In this document: positions 1 to 9,177 of the stretch, piece after piece
Layout: each line of letters opens with the position of its first letter
Position numbering within the stretch: position 1 is the stretch's first letter
Origin: G963666935 sp963666935
GTDB taxonomy: Bacteria > Bacillota > Clostridia > Christensenellales > CAG-138
Direction of reading: 5' to 3'
Assembly: GCA_963666935.1 (NCBI GenBank)
Contig: OY762936.1
Location: forward strand, 186,001-250,000
Length of the DNA: 64,000 nucleotides
Notes under the pieces: generated by a model
What the model was told of the DNA's origin: nothing
Databases searched by the model: none
Seen by the model: the letters and a program-made list of their open reading frames with translations, nothing else
Translations under genes and position numbers: made by a program

Positions 1-1
1 C

Positions 2-1258
2 AATGCAGTAATCAACTACGCGGAGATTATTGAAAAAAACCATGGTACCGCCATTGTAGCTACGCCCAAATATCCGGGGACGGACGACAGCGCGTTTCCC
101 TTTCCTGTGCTTCGCTATGCCAGCCTCAATACAACCAAAATAGCCGGGTATCGCGCCGGCATGCCCTTCGGTTCCTCCGTTGTTAAGGCTTTGGAGAGAA
201 CGGTTCCCGACATCATTCATAGCCACTGTCCCTTCGCCTCCAACGTGCTAGGGCGGATACTCCGCTACAATATGGGCGTACCGCTTGTTTTTACTTACCA
301 TACCAAGTTCGATATTGACATCGCCAACATCACAAGCGCACGCGCGCTGCAGGACACGGCAATCAAGCTCGTATGCGAAAACATTCAGACTTGCGACGAA
401 GTTTGGGTTGTGAGCGGCGGCGCGGGAGAAAATCTTCGGAAATTAGGCTATCAGGGCGACTACATCGTAATGGAAAACGGCGTGGATTTCCCCCGGGGCG
501 CCATACCGAACGAGGCGGTTGCCGCACTGCGCACCGAGCTCCAGATTCCCGACGGCATCCCTATTTTCCTTTTTGCGGGACGTATGATGTGGTACAAGGG
601 AATTCGCATTATCATCGATGGGTTGCGCAAGGCAAAGGGCCAGGGAACGGATTTTCGCATGATATTCGTGGGCGGCGGCGGAAACTGCCAGGAGATTATA
701 AACTATGCCAAGGATACAGGGTTGATTGACATGTGCCTTTTCCCCGGCATAATCCGGGACCGGGACCTGTTGCGCACGTACTTTTCCATGGCCGATCTTT
801 TCCTTTTTCCCTCCACCTTCGACACCAACGGCATTGTGGTACGGGAGGCGGCGGCATGTGCCCTGCCCAGCGTGCTCATTCGTGGAAGCTGCGCGGCGGA
901 GGGCATTACGGACGGACGAACGGGAATCCTCATTGACGAAAACGCCGACGCCATGGCAGAGGCAATCCAGACAGCCTGCCGGAATCCGGAGGGCATTGCG
1001 GAAATTGGCCGACACGCCATGGAGGAAATTTACATCTCTTGGGAAGACAGCGTGGGCCGGGCGGTGGAACGATACGGCACCGTCATCGAAAACTATCGCA
1101 GCAAAGTGAAAAAGCGTCCTCTGCTAGCAGATCCCCTTTTTACAGGCGCACAACTGCAGGGAGAGCTGGAAAAGATTCGCACAGCATACAATATTATTAA
1201 TAAAAAAAGAAAGCAGTTGAACGAGCAAATAACCAACCGAATCGACCGATATCTGTAA
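2..1258 (+). CDS. GT4 family glycosyltransferase (5' partial)
   Basis: The reading frame is open from base 2, so the N-terminus lies outside the window; a GTG at 107 is internal, because in-frame residues before it (NYAEIIEKNHGTAIVATPKY) fit the N-terminal Rossmann half of GT4 enzymes. The C-terminal GT-B half shows FAGRMMWYKG and, near residue 270, a DTNGIVVREAAACALP stretch matching the sugar-nucleotide-binding EX7E region with Asp for the first Glu. It probably transfers a sugar from an NDP donor to a lipid or glycan at the membrane; diacylglycerol glucosyltransferases are close in style, but the acceptor cannot be read from sequence. The tail from about residue 355 is basic and helical. 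A membrane protein gene follows on the same strand. Confidence 0.85.
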   Translation, partial: NAVINYAEIIEKNHGTAIVATPKYPGTDDSAFPFPVLRYASLNTTKIAGYRAGMPFGSSVVKALERTVPDIIHSHCPFASNVLGRILRYNMGVPLVFTYHTKFDIDIANITSARALQDTAIKLVCENIQTCDEVWVVSGGAGENLRKLGYQGDYIVMENGVDFPRGAIPNEAVAALRTELQIPDGIPIFLFAGRMMWYKGIRIIIDGLRKAKGQGTDFRMIFVGGGGNCQEIINYAKDTGLIDMCLFPGIIRDRDLLRTYFSMADLFLFPSTFDTNGIVVREAAACALPSVLIRGSCAAEGITDGRTGILIDENADAMAEAIQTACRNPEGIAEIGRHAMEEIYISWEDSVGRAVERYGTVIENYRSKVKKRPLLADPLFTGAQLQGELEKIRTAYNIINKKRKQLNEQITNRIDRYL

Positions 1259-1278
1259 CACAGGGGGGAATCCACATC

Positions 1279-2079
1279 ATTCAGGCAAATAAAAAAGAAA
1301 AGCTTTCAAGCTTCATCAAGGAAAATAAAAGCACCTTCGTGGTATACGTGGTGCTTCGCATTCTGGTGATCGCCATACTGTTTGTTGAACTTCTTCACGG
1401 GGATTACCAGAGCGTATTCTACTGCCTGCTATCGCTGCTGCTGTTCCTGCTCCCTCCGTTTTTGGAGCGAAGCCTGCGGATTGATCTGCCATCAACGCTG
1501 GAAATTATCATACTGCTCTTCATTTTTGCAGCGGAAATTTTGGGAGAACTCAACCGTTACTTCCTCACCGTACCCTACTGGGACACCATGCTCCACACAG
1601 TCAACGGCTTTTTATGTGCAGCGGTGGGATTTTCGCTAGCGGATATTCTTAACCGCAACAACAAAACCCAGTTTTCGCTTTCTCCCCTGTATATAGCCAT
1701 CGTAGCCTTCTGCTTTTCCATGACGGTGGGGGTACTTTGGGAGTTCTTTGAATATGGCGCGGACCGATTTTTGCACTTGGACATGCAAAAAGATACCGTC
1801 ATCCGCTCCATCGTCTCCGTCGCCCTGAACCCGGACCACCAGAATGTTCCCGTTATCATTGACGGCATTACAGAAGTGACCGTGAACGGCGTTCCTTTTG
1901 GCGTGGACGGATATCTGGACATTGGCCTCATCGACACCATGAAGGACCTGATAGTGAACTTCATTGGAGCGGCAGTTTTTAGCGCCATCGGCTATTCCTA
2001 CATCAAAACATGTGGCAAGGGGAAATTCGCAAGGTGCTTCATCCCCAAGCTGCGGCAGGAAAAGACGAAAGAGGAGTAA
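1279..2079 (+). CDS. DUF2238/YjdF-like integral membrane protein, probable non-AUG start
   Basis: About 266 residues with several hydrophobic helices. Residues such as WDTMLHTVNGFL, followed later by GVLWEFFEYGAD, resemble the conserved His/Glu-bearing helices of the DUF2238 (YjdF) family, whose function is unknown. The first ATG/GTG/TTG in frame is GTG at 1339, which has no Shine-Dalgarno and would cut into the first helix. A strong AGGGGGG at 1262-1268 instead precedes in-frame ATC (1276) and ATT (1279), giving a basic cytoplasmic N-terminus (QANKKEKLSSFIKENKS). I chose ATT 1279; a real AUU start or a sequencing error of an ATG are both possible. The gene follows the glycosyltransferase by about 20 bases. 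Confidence 0.65.
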   Translation: MQANKKEKLSSFIKENKSTFVVYVVLRILVIAILFVELLHGDYQSVFYCLLSLLLFLLPPFLERSLRIDLPSTLEIIILLFIFAAEILGELNRYFLTVPYWDTMLHTVNGFLCAAVGFSLADILNRNNKTQFSLSPLYIAIVAFCFSMTVGVLWEFFEYGADRFLHLDMQKDTVIRSIVSVALNPDHQNVPVIIDGITEVTVNGVPFGVDGYLDIGLIDTMKDLIVNFIGAAVFSAIGYSYIKTCGKGKFARCFIPKLRQEKTKEE

Positions 2080-2198
2080 TGGCCCGCCGCCTGCACGCCC
2101 TTGTACGATTTGGGATAAAAAGATGTTTCCCGTCGACTGGGCATGCGCCGATACAGTCGACACCAAGAGTCTTTCACGCCTATCGCTGAACGCATTAG

Positions 2199-2225
2199 AA
2201 AACCCCCGGCACTGCCGGGGGTTTT
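2199..2225. terminator. Bidirectional intrinsic terminator
   Basis: AAAACCCCCGGC and its complement GCCGGGGGTTTT form a near-perfect hairpin with A-tract and T-tract, between the convergent membrane-protein gene (+) and SDR gene (-). A separate dyad, GTCGACTG (2132-2139) with CAGTCGAC (2154-2161), lies just upstream. Confidence 0.85.
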
Positions 2226-2243
2226 ATGACAATCCGATTAAGG

Positions 2244-3242
2244 CTAAGATATCCTCCCTTTTGCTTTGAGCCATGCTACGGTATCCGCAATGGTCTCCCG
2301 CAGGTCCCGGGGCTCATACCCCAGCTGCGCAGTGGCCTTGGCATGGGAAAACAGCGCATTGCTCCCTAGGGTATAGATAGAATAGGCGGTGAACAGCGGC
2401 GGCTGCCGCAGAATTTTGTAGTAGAGCTCCGCCAGCGGTGCTGTGGCCTTGGCAAACCAGGCGGGCAGTATGGTTTTGATCTTTTTTCCGCCCGTGACTT
2501 CCTGAATCAGACCCAGTAGTTCAGAAACCTCACAATAGCGGTTAGAGAGGATATAACACTCCCCAGGCAAGCCCTTTTCGCAGCAGGAAACGATGCCCTC
2601 TGCTACGTCACGCACATCCACAAAGTCATATCCGCCCCGGATGGCGGCAGTGAGCCTATGCTTATCGTAATCCACAATCATGGTGGTCAGATGCCCCCGG
2701 CCATAGTCGTAAGGGCCACAGATCCCCGAGGGGTGAACTACGCTGGCATTAAGCCCCCTTTTTGCGGCGGCAAGCACATAGGCCGTAGCCTCGGCCTTCG
2801 TCTTGGCGTAAAGCCCCACCACCTTATTTGGATCAAACGCTGCGACCTCCCGGATGCATTCGCCCCGAGGCTTTTCGGGGATGCTGTGCACACTGCTTAC
2901 ATAGACCAGCTTTTTAACGCGATTCCTAATGCACTGGTCCACTACATTCTTGGTACCTGTTACGTTGACGTCATAAACTTTTTGATCGTATCTGGAGGCA
3001 ATGGAGACAATCCCCGCACAGTGAATCACCACCAAGTCCCTGCCCTGCGGATCCTCAAAAAAAGCCGAGAGGCTGCGCTCATCCAGAATATCTCCCTGAA
3101 AGAGCTCCAAAGCTCCGTAGGGGATATTTTTTTCATTGGGCAAAACCAGAATCCGAACGGTTTTTCCCTGCTCCAACAGCTTACGGGTTACGGCGCTGCC
3201 TAAATGCCCTGCCGCGCCGGTGACAAGATAAAGCTCATCCAT
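2244..3242 (-). CDS. NAD-dependent epimerase/dehydratase (extended SDR)
   Basis: 332 residues. The N-terminus carries the NAD(P)-binding glycine motif TGAAGHLGS (residues 8-16). The catalytic YxxxK is YAKTK, preceded by the Ser-bearing strand VYVSSVHS, and the later HPSGICGPYDYG is typical of the extended SDR fold (dihydroflavonol reductase/3-beta-HSD-like group). It should oxidise, reduce or epimerise a small hydroxy or sugar substrate; the substrate is not evident. The gene stands alone between a bidirectional terminator and nadE on the same strand, about 120 bases downstream of nadE. Confidence 0.85.
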   Translation of the reverse strand: MDELYLVTGAAGHLGSAVTRKLLEQGKTVRILVLPNEKNIPYGALELFQGDILDERSLSAFFEDPQGRDLVVIHCAGIVSIASRYDQKVYDVNVTGTKNVVDQCIRNRVKKLVYVSSVHSIPEKPRGECIREVAAFDPNKVVGLYAKTKAEATAYVLAAAKRGLNASVVHPSGICGPYDYGRGHLTTMIVDYDKHRLTAAIRGGYDFVDVRDVAEGIVSCCEKGLPGECYILSNRYCEVSELLGLIQEVTGGKKIKTILPAWFAKATAPLAELYYKILRQPPLFTAYSIYTLGSNALFSHAKATAQLGYEPRDLRETIADTVAWLKAKGRIS

Positions 3243-3365
3243 GTTCTCACCTTCTTTTTCCAGATGTGCTCTTTGTCTTTCGGTAAAAGGTTCAATTCCC
3301 TCACCTTAAATATACCCGTTTTCCCAAGGGAAATGATGTCGGCGTTATGGATTTAATTAAAATTT

Positions 3366-5261
3366 TTACACGTCCAGCCCACGCAGCTCTTCCATCCACA
3401 ACCGGGAGGATGCGTCGCTGGGCATAATCCACTCGCCTCGGGGCGAGAAATCCACAGGCGTGGCCTTGGGGCCTTCCGGCATGCAGTTGCGCTTGAACTG
3501 CTGGGAGAAGAAACGCTTTGTAAAAAGGGTGAGCCATTTGAGAATTTCCGCATCCTCATACTCGCCCGCAAAGGCGCGCGTAGCCAAAGCGTGAATTTTC
3601 CGGGGGCCAAAGCCGTTATAGATCATATGGTAGACGAAGAAGTCATGGAGTTCATAGGGGCCCACAAGGTCTTCCGTAGCCTGCGCCACATGGCCATCCT
3701 TTGAGGGAAGCAATTCGGGGCTCACAGGCGTAGCAAGAATATCCAACAAGACGTTCTTAAGCGCCGCATTGGGCGTGGATACCGCGATTTCGCCCACAAT
3801 GCGGCGTATGAGGGTCTTGGGCACGCTGGCGTTGACGCCGTACATGGCCATATGATCCCCGCTGTATGTGGCAAACCCCAGCGCCAGCTCGGAAAGGTCA
3901 CCGGTGCCGATATGCAGGCCGCCGTGCATGTTGGCGATATCCATAAGCACTTGGGTGCGCTCCCGGGCCTGCGCATTTTCAAAAGTCACATCGTGATTTT
4001 CAAAGTCTTGGCCGATATCCGCGAAATGGCACTTCACACTTTCGCCGATGCTGACCGTGCGAAAGCTTACGCCAAGTTCCCGGCAGAGAGTTTCCGCGTT
4101 GGTGCGCGTACGGCCGGTGGTTCCGAAACAGGGCATTGTCACCGCCAGCACATCCGACTTATCCCCACCCATAAGCTCCATGGCTCGAGCACAGGCCAGC
4201 AGGGTCAGGCAGGAATCCAGCCCGCCGGAGATGCCCACCACGAATTTTTTCGCCCGGATATGCTCCGCCCGGCGCTTGAGCGCCTGCGCCTGAATGGCAA
4301 AAATTTGCCGGCACTGCCGGGCGCATTCGTCATCGTCTTCGGGAATGAAGGGATTCTTGGGAATATACCGATCCAGTGGGGCGTCCTGCCCATCCAACGC
4401 GAAAGGAATATGGCGGAACGGCAGATCCGACTTGAAGCGGTTCTTCTGCCGATGAAACGCCAGCAGGGACGCATCCACATCCGCGTAGAGAATACCTTCG
4501 CCATAGGGTTCCCGCTCCGCGAGAATTTCCCCGTTTTCCGCGATCATGCTTCGGCCGGAAAACAGCAGGTCGGTGGTGGATTCCCCTTCGCCGGCTTGCA
4601 CGCAAAGGTAGGCGCAATTGAGCCGGGCGGATTGGGAAGCGAGCATCAGCCGCCGGAAGCTCTCATTCCCCACGTACTCGGGGGAGGCCGAAAGGTTGAC
4701 AATGAGGGTTGCGCCTGCCCTTGCCAACCGCGTGCCGGCGGGCACAGGACCTTCCAGATCCATGCCGATCTCCACGCCCAGCGCCAAGCTCTCAAAATCG
4801 GAACAGAGGAAGATCAGATCCGTGCCAAAGGGCACCTCCGCACCAAACAGGAAAATGCTTTCTGCTTCGGAGCCGGAAACAAAATACCGCTTTTCCTCCG
4901 CGCTCAGGTTCCGCTTGGGGATGACGCCAATCACTTTCCCGGCCTTAACCACCGCGGCGCAGTCATAAAGCACACCATCTTTTTTCAACGGCAGCCCAAT
5001 GACCGCTACGGCGCCCATCTGCCTTCCGGCATCCGCCACCCGCTTAAGCGCGGCCTTCGCGCCTTCGACGAGCACGTTGCTGGCAAACAGGTCGCCACAG
5101 GTATATCCTGTAAGGGCGAGCTCTGGGAAGACCACAACCGCAGTGCCCTGCGCGTCTGCCTCCGTGTACTGTTCAATGATCCTCTGGGCATTTGCCTGAG
5201 GATCCGCCACACGTACGGTGGGCGTTGCCGCCGCCACCTTAATAAAGCCCAATTCTTTCAT
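3366..5261 (-). CDS. nadE: NAD+ synthetase, glutamine-dependent type, with Cys-to-Gly change in the glutaminase site
   Basis: About 631 residues. ATG at 5261 is preceded by AGAAAGG at good spacing; an upstream TTG (5288) lacks support. The N-terminal nitrilase-fold amidase (about 1-280) should hydrolyse glutamine and feed ammonia to the C-terminal ATP-pyrophosphatase (SGGLDS near residue 350), which amidates deamido-NAD+. Of the Glu-Lys-Cys triad, E47 (PELALTGYT) and K116 (IPKRNL) are present. The segment equivalent to GVEICEDLW reads GVEIGMDLE, so the nucleophile Cys is Gly166 (codon 4764-4766). Flanking motifs (NLSASPE, GEGESTTDL) align without gaps. The synthetase half looks intact, so the enzyme may use free ammonia. 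Confidence 0.93.
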   Translation of the reverse strand: MKELGFIKVAAATPTVRVADPQANAQRIIEQYTEADAQGTAVVVFPELALTGYTCGDLFASNVLVEGAKAALKRVADAGRQMGAVAVIGLPLKKDGVLYDCAAVVKAGKVIGVIPKRNLSAEEKRYFVSGSEAESIFLFGAEVPFGTDLIFLCSDFESLALGVEIGMDLEGPVPAGTRLARAGATLIVNLSASPEYVGNESFRRLMLASQSARLNCAYLCVQAGEGESTTDLLFSGRSMIAENGEILAEREPYGEGILYADVDASLLAFHRQKNRFKSDLPFRHIPFALDGQDAPLDRYIPKNPFIPEDDDECARQCRQIFAIQAQALKRRAEHIRAKKFVVGISGGLDSCLTLLACARAMELMGGDKSDVLAVTMPCFGTTGRTRTNAETLCRELGVSFRTVSIGESVKCHFADIGQDFENHDVTFENAQARERTQVLMDIANMHGGLHIGTGDLSELALGFATYSGDHMAMYGVNASVPKTLIRRIVGEIAVSTPNAALKNVLLDILATPVSPELLPSKDGHVAQATEDLVGPYELHDFFVYHMIYNGFGPRKIHALATRAFAGEYEDAEILKWLTLFTKRFFSQQFKRNCMPEGPKATPVDFSPRGEWIMPSDASSRLWMEELRGLDV

Positions 5262-5414
5262 AAGCGAAGCCTTTCTTTTATTTATCAACAGTATGATACT
5301 TCTTTAACTACACTATGAATTGTAGCAGGATTTTCCTGCGGATTCAACTGCACAAACGGCCATCGGACATGGGCGGCCTCTGTTTCATCTTCACGCCGCT
5401 TCATAAAGCAAGCC

Positions 5415-6821
5415 CTATTCGTAAAGCGAAACGGACTCCTCCCCCCGAAGTACCCGAAGCGCGCCCTCCTTGAGGGCCAGCATTTCATCCTCGCCCGGGA
5501 ATACATAGATCGGCGCCAAGCGATCCACCCGCTCCTTAATGCTGCCTGTAAACCGCGAAGAATATGCCAGCCCGCCGGTGAGTACAATGGCATCCACCCT
5601 GCCTTCCAGCACGGCGGTCATTGCACCGATCTCCTTAGACACCTGATATGCCATAGTATCCAGCACCAGCGCGGCAAATTCATCCCCGCTCTTGATCATT
5701 TTTTCTACGCTGCGCATGTCGTTGGTTCCCAGATAAGCTAGCATGCCACCTTTTTTGCTGACTCGATCAATCATCTCTTCTTTGGTATATTCACCAGAAT
5801 AACACATTTGGATCAGCGGAACCGCAGGAACGCCGCCGCTTCGCTCCGGCGTAAAGGCGCCCTCACCCGAAAGGCCGTCGTTCACATCGATAACCCGGCC
5901 GTAGCAGTGCGCACCCACAGTAATCCCACCGCCCAGGTGCGCCACGATGAAGCGACAATTTTCATATGGTTTGCCCAGCTTCGCCGCCAAACGCCTTGCA
6001 ATGGCTTTCTGGTTGAGGGCATGAAATATGCTGGTGCGCTCGATTCCGGGCATCCCGGTCAGCTTTGCCTTCCGATCGGTTTCATCCACTACGATGGGAT
6101 CTACTACAAAGGCGGGAATTTCATGCTGTTCCGCAATCTCATCGGCAATTATGCCCCCAAGAACGGAAGCGTGTATTGCCGTGGCCGCGGACCGAAGGTC
6201 CTCAAGCATCGTCTCATTTACCAGATAGGTTCCGCTTTCCACAGGCTTCAGGAACCCGCCGCGGCCTGCGATCGCATCGATGGAACTCATATCCATCCCC
6301 GCGCGCCCCAACACCTCGAGGATCTGGTTTTTCCTGTAATTCTTCTGGCCCAGTACCGAACCACAACGCTCTAAATTCTTGCTATCATGGCGGATAATAT
6401 GAGAAAAAATTTCCTCGTCGTTATCATAAAGCGCAAACTTGGTAGAGGTGGAGCCGGGGTTGACGGTCAGAATGCGAAAAGTGCCGCTCTTTTTTGCAGG
6501 GATTGCTGAAATCTTTTCCTGTGCTTGGTCTTTTTGTATGGCCGGTACCAGCCGCTTGTTTCTTATCTGTTTTTTACCTCCCACGTTCATTGCGACGCTG
6601 ACCACACAGTCAATATCCAAAAGGTGCTCCATCACCAACGCCAACTTGGTATGGGTGCCTTCCACATCAATCTCCATGTGGGAGAACTCAGAATTCTCCG
6701 TCTCATCCACCCATAGCCGCTTGATGTTCCACCCTTCATTGCGGATATGCCCTACTACCTGCATCAGAACACCAGGGATATTCTTCACCAAAAGCTCAAC
6801 GCGCTCCGTCTTCTTTTCCAT
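5415..6821 (-). CDS. ACT domain-butyrate/branched-chain acid kinase fusion
   Basis: 468 residues in one frame. Residues 5-80 (VKNIPGVLMQVVGHIRNEGW, then NIKRLWV) match the ACT domain of acetolactate synthase small subunits. A linker (about 81-112) leads into a full ASKHA acid kinase of the butyrate kinase family: NPGSTSTK (121-128), AGRGGFL, VVDPIVVDE, AHLGGGITVGAH and DGLSGEGAFTPERSG. Butyrate kinases convert acyl-phosphate plus ADP to acid plus ATP and are normally about 355 residues without an ACT domain. An amino acid, perhaps a branched-chain one, may therefore control the kinase; this is inference. No phosphotransbutyrylase gene is adjacent. The ATG has GAGAGAGGAAGG upstream. Confidence 0.88.
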   Translation of the reverse strand: MEKKTERVELLVKNIPGVLMQVVGHIRNEGWNIKRLWVDETENSEFSHMEIDVEGTHTKLALVMEHLLDIDCVVSVAMNVGGKKQIRNKRLVPAIQKDQAQEKISAIPAKKSGTFRILTVNPGSTSTKFALYDNDEEIFSHIIRHDSKNLERCGSVLGQKNYRKNQILEVLGRAGMDMSSIDAIAGRGGFLKPVESGTYLVNETMLEDLRSAATAIHASVLGGIIADEIAEQHEIPAFVVDPIVVDETDRKAKLTGMPGIERTSIFHALNQKAIARRLAAKLGKPYENCRFIVAHLGGGITVGAHCYGRVIDVNDGLSGEGAFTPERSGGVPAVPLIQMCYSGEYTKEEMIDRVSKKGGMLAYLGTNDMRSVEKMIKSGDEFAALVLDTMAYQVSKEIGAMTAVLEGRVDAIVLTGGLAYSSRFTGSIKERVDRLAPIYVFPGEDEMLALKEGALRVLRGEESVSLYE

Positions 6822-6898
6822 GGGTATCCTTCCTCTCTCTGCTATTATTTGAATTGCACCACTAATTGATGCAGTTGTCTGTATGCTTTTATCCTAGA

Positions 6899-6942
6899 AA
6901 ACGCAGCAGGCCATGGCGTTTTGCCATGGCCTGCTGCGGTAA
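6899..6942 (-). terminator. Terminator of the P-type ATPase gene
   Basis: A perfect inverted repeat (CGCAGCAGGCCATGGC, short T-rich loop, complement) lies 25 bases beyond the ATPase stop. On the minus strand it is followed by GTTTTC, a modest U-tract. Confidence 0.75.
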
Positions 6943-6966
6943 GGAATAGGAATGAGAAGACTTTAT

Positions 6967-9030
6967 TTATGCCTCCACAGAAACGGCTTTGACAGAGGCG
7001 CCAACCTTTTTCTTGTATGCCCAGGTGAGCATACGGCTGGAGTTGAGCACCACGAAGATGGATGCGCAGTTGTGGACCAACGCGCCCAGCATCGGATTCA
7101 GCAGACCCGATTCGGCCAGCAGAACGCCTGCCACGTTGACGAATATCGCAAACACCCAGATATTCTGCTTCACCAGGTAGTAGGTGCGCCGGCACATAGC
7201 GAAGGTAAAGGGCAACATATCAATACGATCGCTCATAAGGGTGATGCCCGCGGCCTCAGTAGCCACGTCGGTTCCGGCGCCGCCCATGGCAATGCCTACG
7301 TTGGCCAGCGTCAGCGCCGGGGCGTCATTCACGCCGTCACCAACCATGGCAACCGTGGCACCTTCCGCCTGCAGCGCCCGGATAACATCCAGCTTCTGCT
7401 CAGGCAGCAGGTTGGCACGGAATTCGGTGATGCCCGCCTCGTCGCAAATGGCTTTGGCGGTATGCTCGTTATCGCCGGTGAGCATAACGACGCGCTTAAT
7501 ACCCACAGCATGCAGCTCGGCGATGGCGCTTTTGGCATAGGAGCGGATGGTGTCCGCCACGGAGATGGCACCCAGAATGCTGCCGTTGTCTACGGCGATC
7601 ATGACGGTGCGGCCCATGGATTCCTGGGTTTTGATAAACTTTTCGAGCACCTTGGGCGCATTGCCATAGTCCGCAAGGCACTTCTTGTTGGCCACTTCGT
7701 AGACCTTGCCTTCCTCTTTGACCCGGACGCCGCGGCCGAAGAGCAGCTCAAACTCCGCATTGGGAACAGCATTGATATTATACTTTTCCACGTCTGTCAG
7801 GTAACGGACAACGGCCTTGGCCAAGGGGTGTCCGGAGTTCTTCTCGGCAATGGTAAGGGCGTAGAGGTAATCATTTTTATCCACGCCGTCCGCGATGAAG
7901 GTATCCACGACCTCAGGGGTGCCGTTGGTGATGGTACCTGTTTTATCGAAGCAAATGGTATCTACCTTGGCGCCATTTTCAATGGCGACTCCGCCCTTGA
8001 TGAGCACGCCCTTCTTTGCCGCGTTGCCCACACCGCCGATGACCGCCGTAGGCGTAGCCAAGATCAGCGCGCAGGGACAGGCAATCACAAGAACCGTCAT
8101 GATGCGGTTGAGGGTATCGGTGATTTCCAGCTTTACAAAGAAGTTGAATACCACGAAGGTGATGGCGCAGATACCCAAGATAGTGGGCAGAAAGAATTCG
8201 GCAAATTTGTCTGCAACGCGCTGGGTGGGGCCCTTCTGATCTTGCGCCGCCTTGACGGTTTGGATGATCTTGCCCAGCACGGTTTTGTTGCCAAGTTTAT
8301 CCGTATGGATTTCGATTACGCCGTTCTCGTTGAGTGTGCCCACGAACGTCTTATCGCCCACAGTTTTATCCACAGGCATGGACTCGCCGGTAATCGACGC
8401 TTCATTGATGGCAGCCTGGCCCTTTGTGATGATGCCGTCCACCGGTACTTTTTCACCGGTCTGCACCTGAATGGTATCGCCCACACGCACCTGTTTGAGC
8501 GGCACTACCTGGAACAGGCCGTTTACCAGCTTGCGCGCTGTGGAAGGCACCAGTTTAATCAGTTCGCGAATGGCGTTTTGCGTCTTGAGCATGGTGAGAT
8601 CTTCTAGGAACTCGCCGAAGATCATCATGAAGCACACCTCGGCAGCCGCAAGGTATTCTTTTACGGCGAAGGTACCGATGATGGCCAGCACCACCAGCAT
8701 ACCGGCAGTGATTTTTTTCTTCGTAATTGTGGCCTCGATGGTGGACTTGAACACCATATAAGCGCCCATAATCATCGGGATCCACTCGAAGTAGAACGCG
8801 TTGAAATAACCCCCGAAAAGCTGATAGTCCTTGGGGACCAGACCGATGACGGAATTGATACGACCGGGCACATTGGTAGCGCCGAAGGGAATCGTCATAT
8901 AGTAGCCGCCCTTGATATAATGCAGCGCCACCGCAATTAACAGAAGGATCAGCAGCACGCCGGGGACCCATCCCGCTTTCAGATAACTCTTCCAGCCGGA
9001 TTTAACTTTTTTTTTCGATTTTTCCGCCAT
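6967..9030 (-). CDS. Heavy-metal-translocating P1B-type ATPase
   Basis: About 687 residues. ATG 9030 has GAGAGGGG eight bases upstream; a TTG-started N-terminal extension to 9234 crosses the promoter and is rejected. The order is: basic N-terminus without an HMA or Cys-rich metal domain, two paired helices, actuator domain (ITGESMP), the CPC metal-site helix (VIACPCALILATP), phosphorylation site DKTGTITNG, the SGHPLAKA motif, hinge GDGVNDAPALTLA, and final helices with NPMLGALVHNCASIFVVLNS. CPC plus the HN...S helix marks a P1B transporter exporting a soft or transition metal; the ion (Cu, Zn, Mn or other) is not certain. The adjacent CsoR-family gene argues for Cu(I). Confidence 0.93.
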   Translation of the reverse strand: MAEKSKKKVKSGWKSYLKAGWVPGVLLILLLIAVALHYIKGGYYMTIPFGATNVPGRINSVIGLVPKDYQLFGGYFNAFYFEWIPMIMGAYMVFKSTIEATITKKKITAGMLVVLAIIGTFAVKEYLAAAEVCFMMIFGEFLEDLTMLKTQNAIRELIKLVPSTARKLVNGLFQVVPLKQVRVGDTIQVQTGEKVPVDGIITKGQAAINEASITGESMPVDKTVGDKTFVGTLNENGVIEIHTDKLGNKTVLGKIIQTVKAAQDQKGPTQRVADKFAEFFLPTILGICAITFVVFNFFVKLEITDTLNRIMTVLVIACPCALILATPTAVIGGVGNAAKKGVLIKGGVAIENGAKVDTICFDKTGTITNGTPEVVDTFIADGVDKNDYLYALTIAEKNSGHPLAKAVVRYLTDVEKYNINAVPNAEFELLFGRGVRVKEEGKVYEVANKKCLADYGNAPKVLEKFIKTQESMGRTVMIAVDNGSILGAISVADTIRSYAKSAIAELHAVGIKRVVMLTGDNEHTAKAICDEAGITEFRANLLPEQKLDVIRALQAEGATVAMVGDGVNDAPALTLANVGIAMGGAGTDVATEAAGITLMSDRIDMLPFTFAMCRRTYYLVKQNIWVFAIFVNVAGVLLAESGLLNPMLGALVHNCASIFVVLNSSRMLTWAYKKKVGASVKAVSVEA

Positions 9031-9069
9031 GAAATAATACCCCTCTCGTTCTAAAAAATGATATATCCC

Positions 9070-9122
9070 ATCCCCCACGTGGGGATCACGTAATAGTATA
9101 TCACGCCTCTTTCCGTTGTCAA
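9070..9122 (-). promoter_or_regulatory. Promoter and CsoR-type operator of the P-type ATPase gene
   Basis: On the minus strand TTGACA (9122-9117) and TATACT (9100-9095) are 16 bases apart. A near-perfect dyad ATCCCCCACGTGGGGAT occupies 9070-9086, where transcription should begin. C/G-tract inverted repeats overlapping the promoter are the known operator style of CsoR/RcnR repressors, so metal-relieved repression is likely. Confidence 0.7.
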
Positions 9123-9177
9123 TCAATTTTTTGATTTTTTTGATGGGAGTGAGAGTTTTTATGCCCGGGATGGGGTA

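Noticed and set aside
107..1258. GTG 107 as the start of the glycosyltransferase
   Set aside because: In-frame residues before it fit the N-terminal domain, so the gene begins left of the window.
3852..5318. Plus-strand open frame of 488 codons opposite nadE
   Set aside because: It is the antisense shadow of a clear NadE. It has no family signature and lies wholly across a conserved gene.
6952..8607. Plus-strand open frame of 551 codons opposite the P-type ATPase
   Set aside because: Antisense shadow of a conserved transporter; low-complexity His/Gly/Asp composition and no domain.
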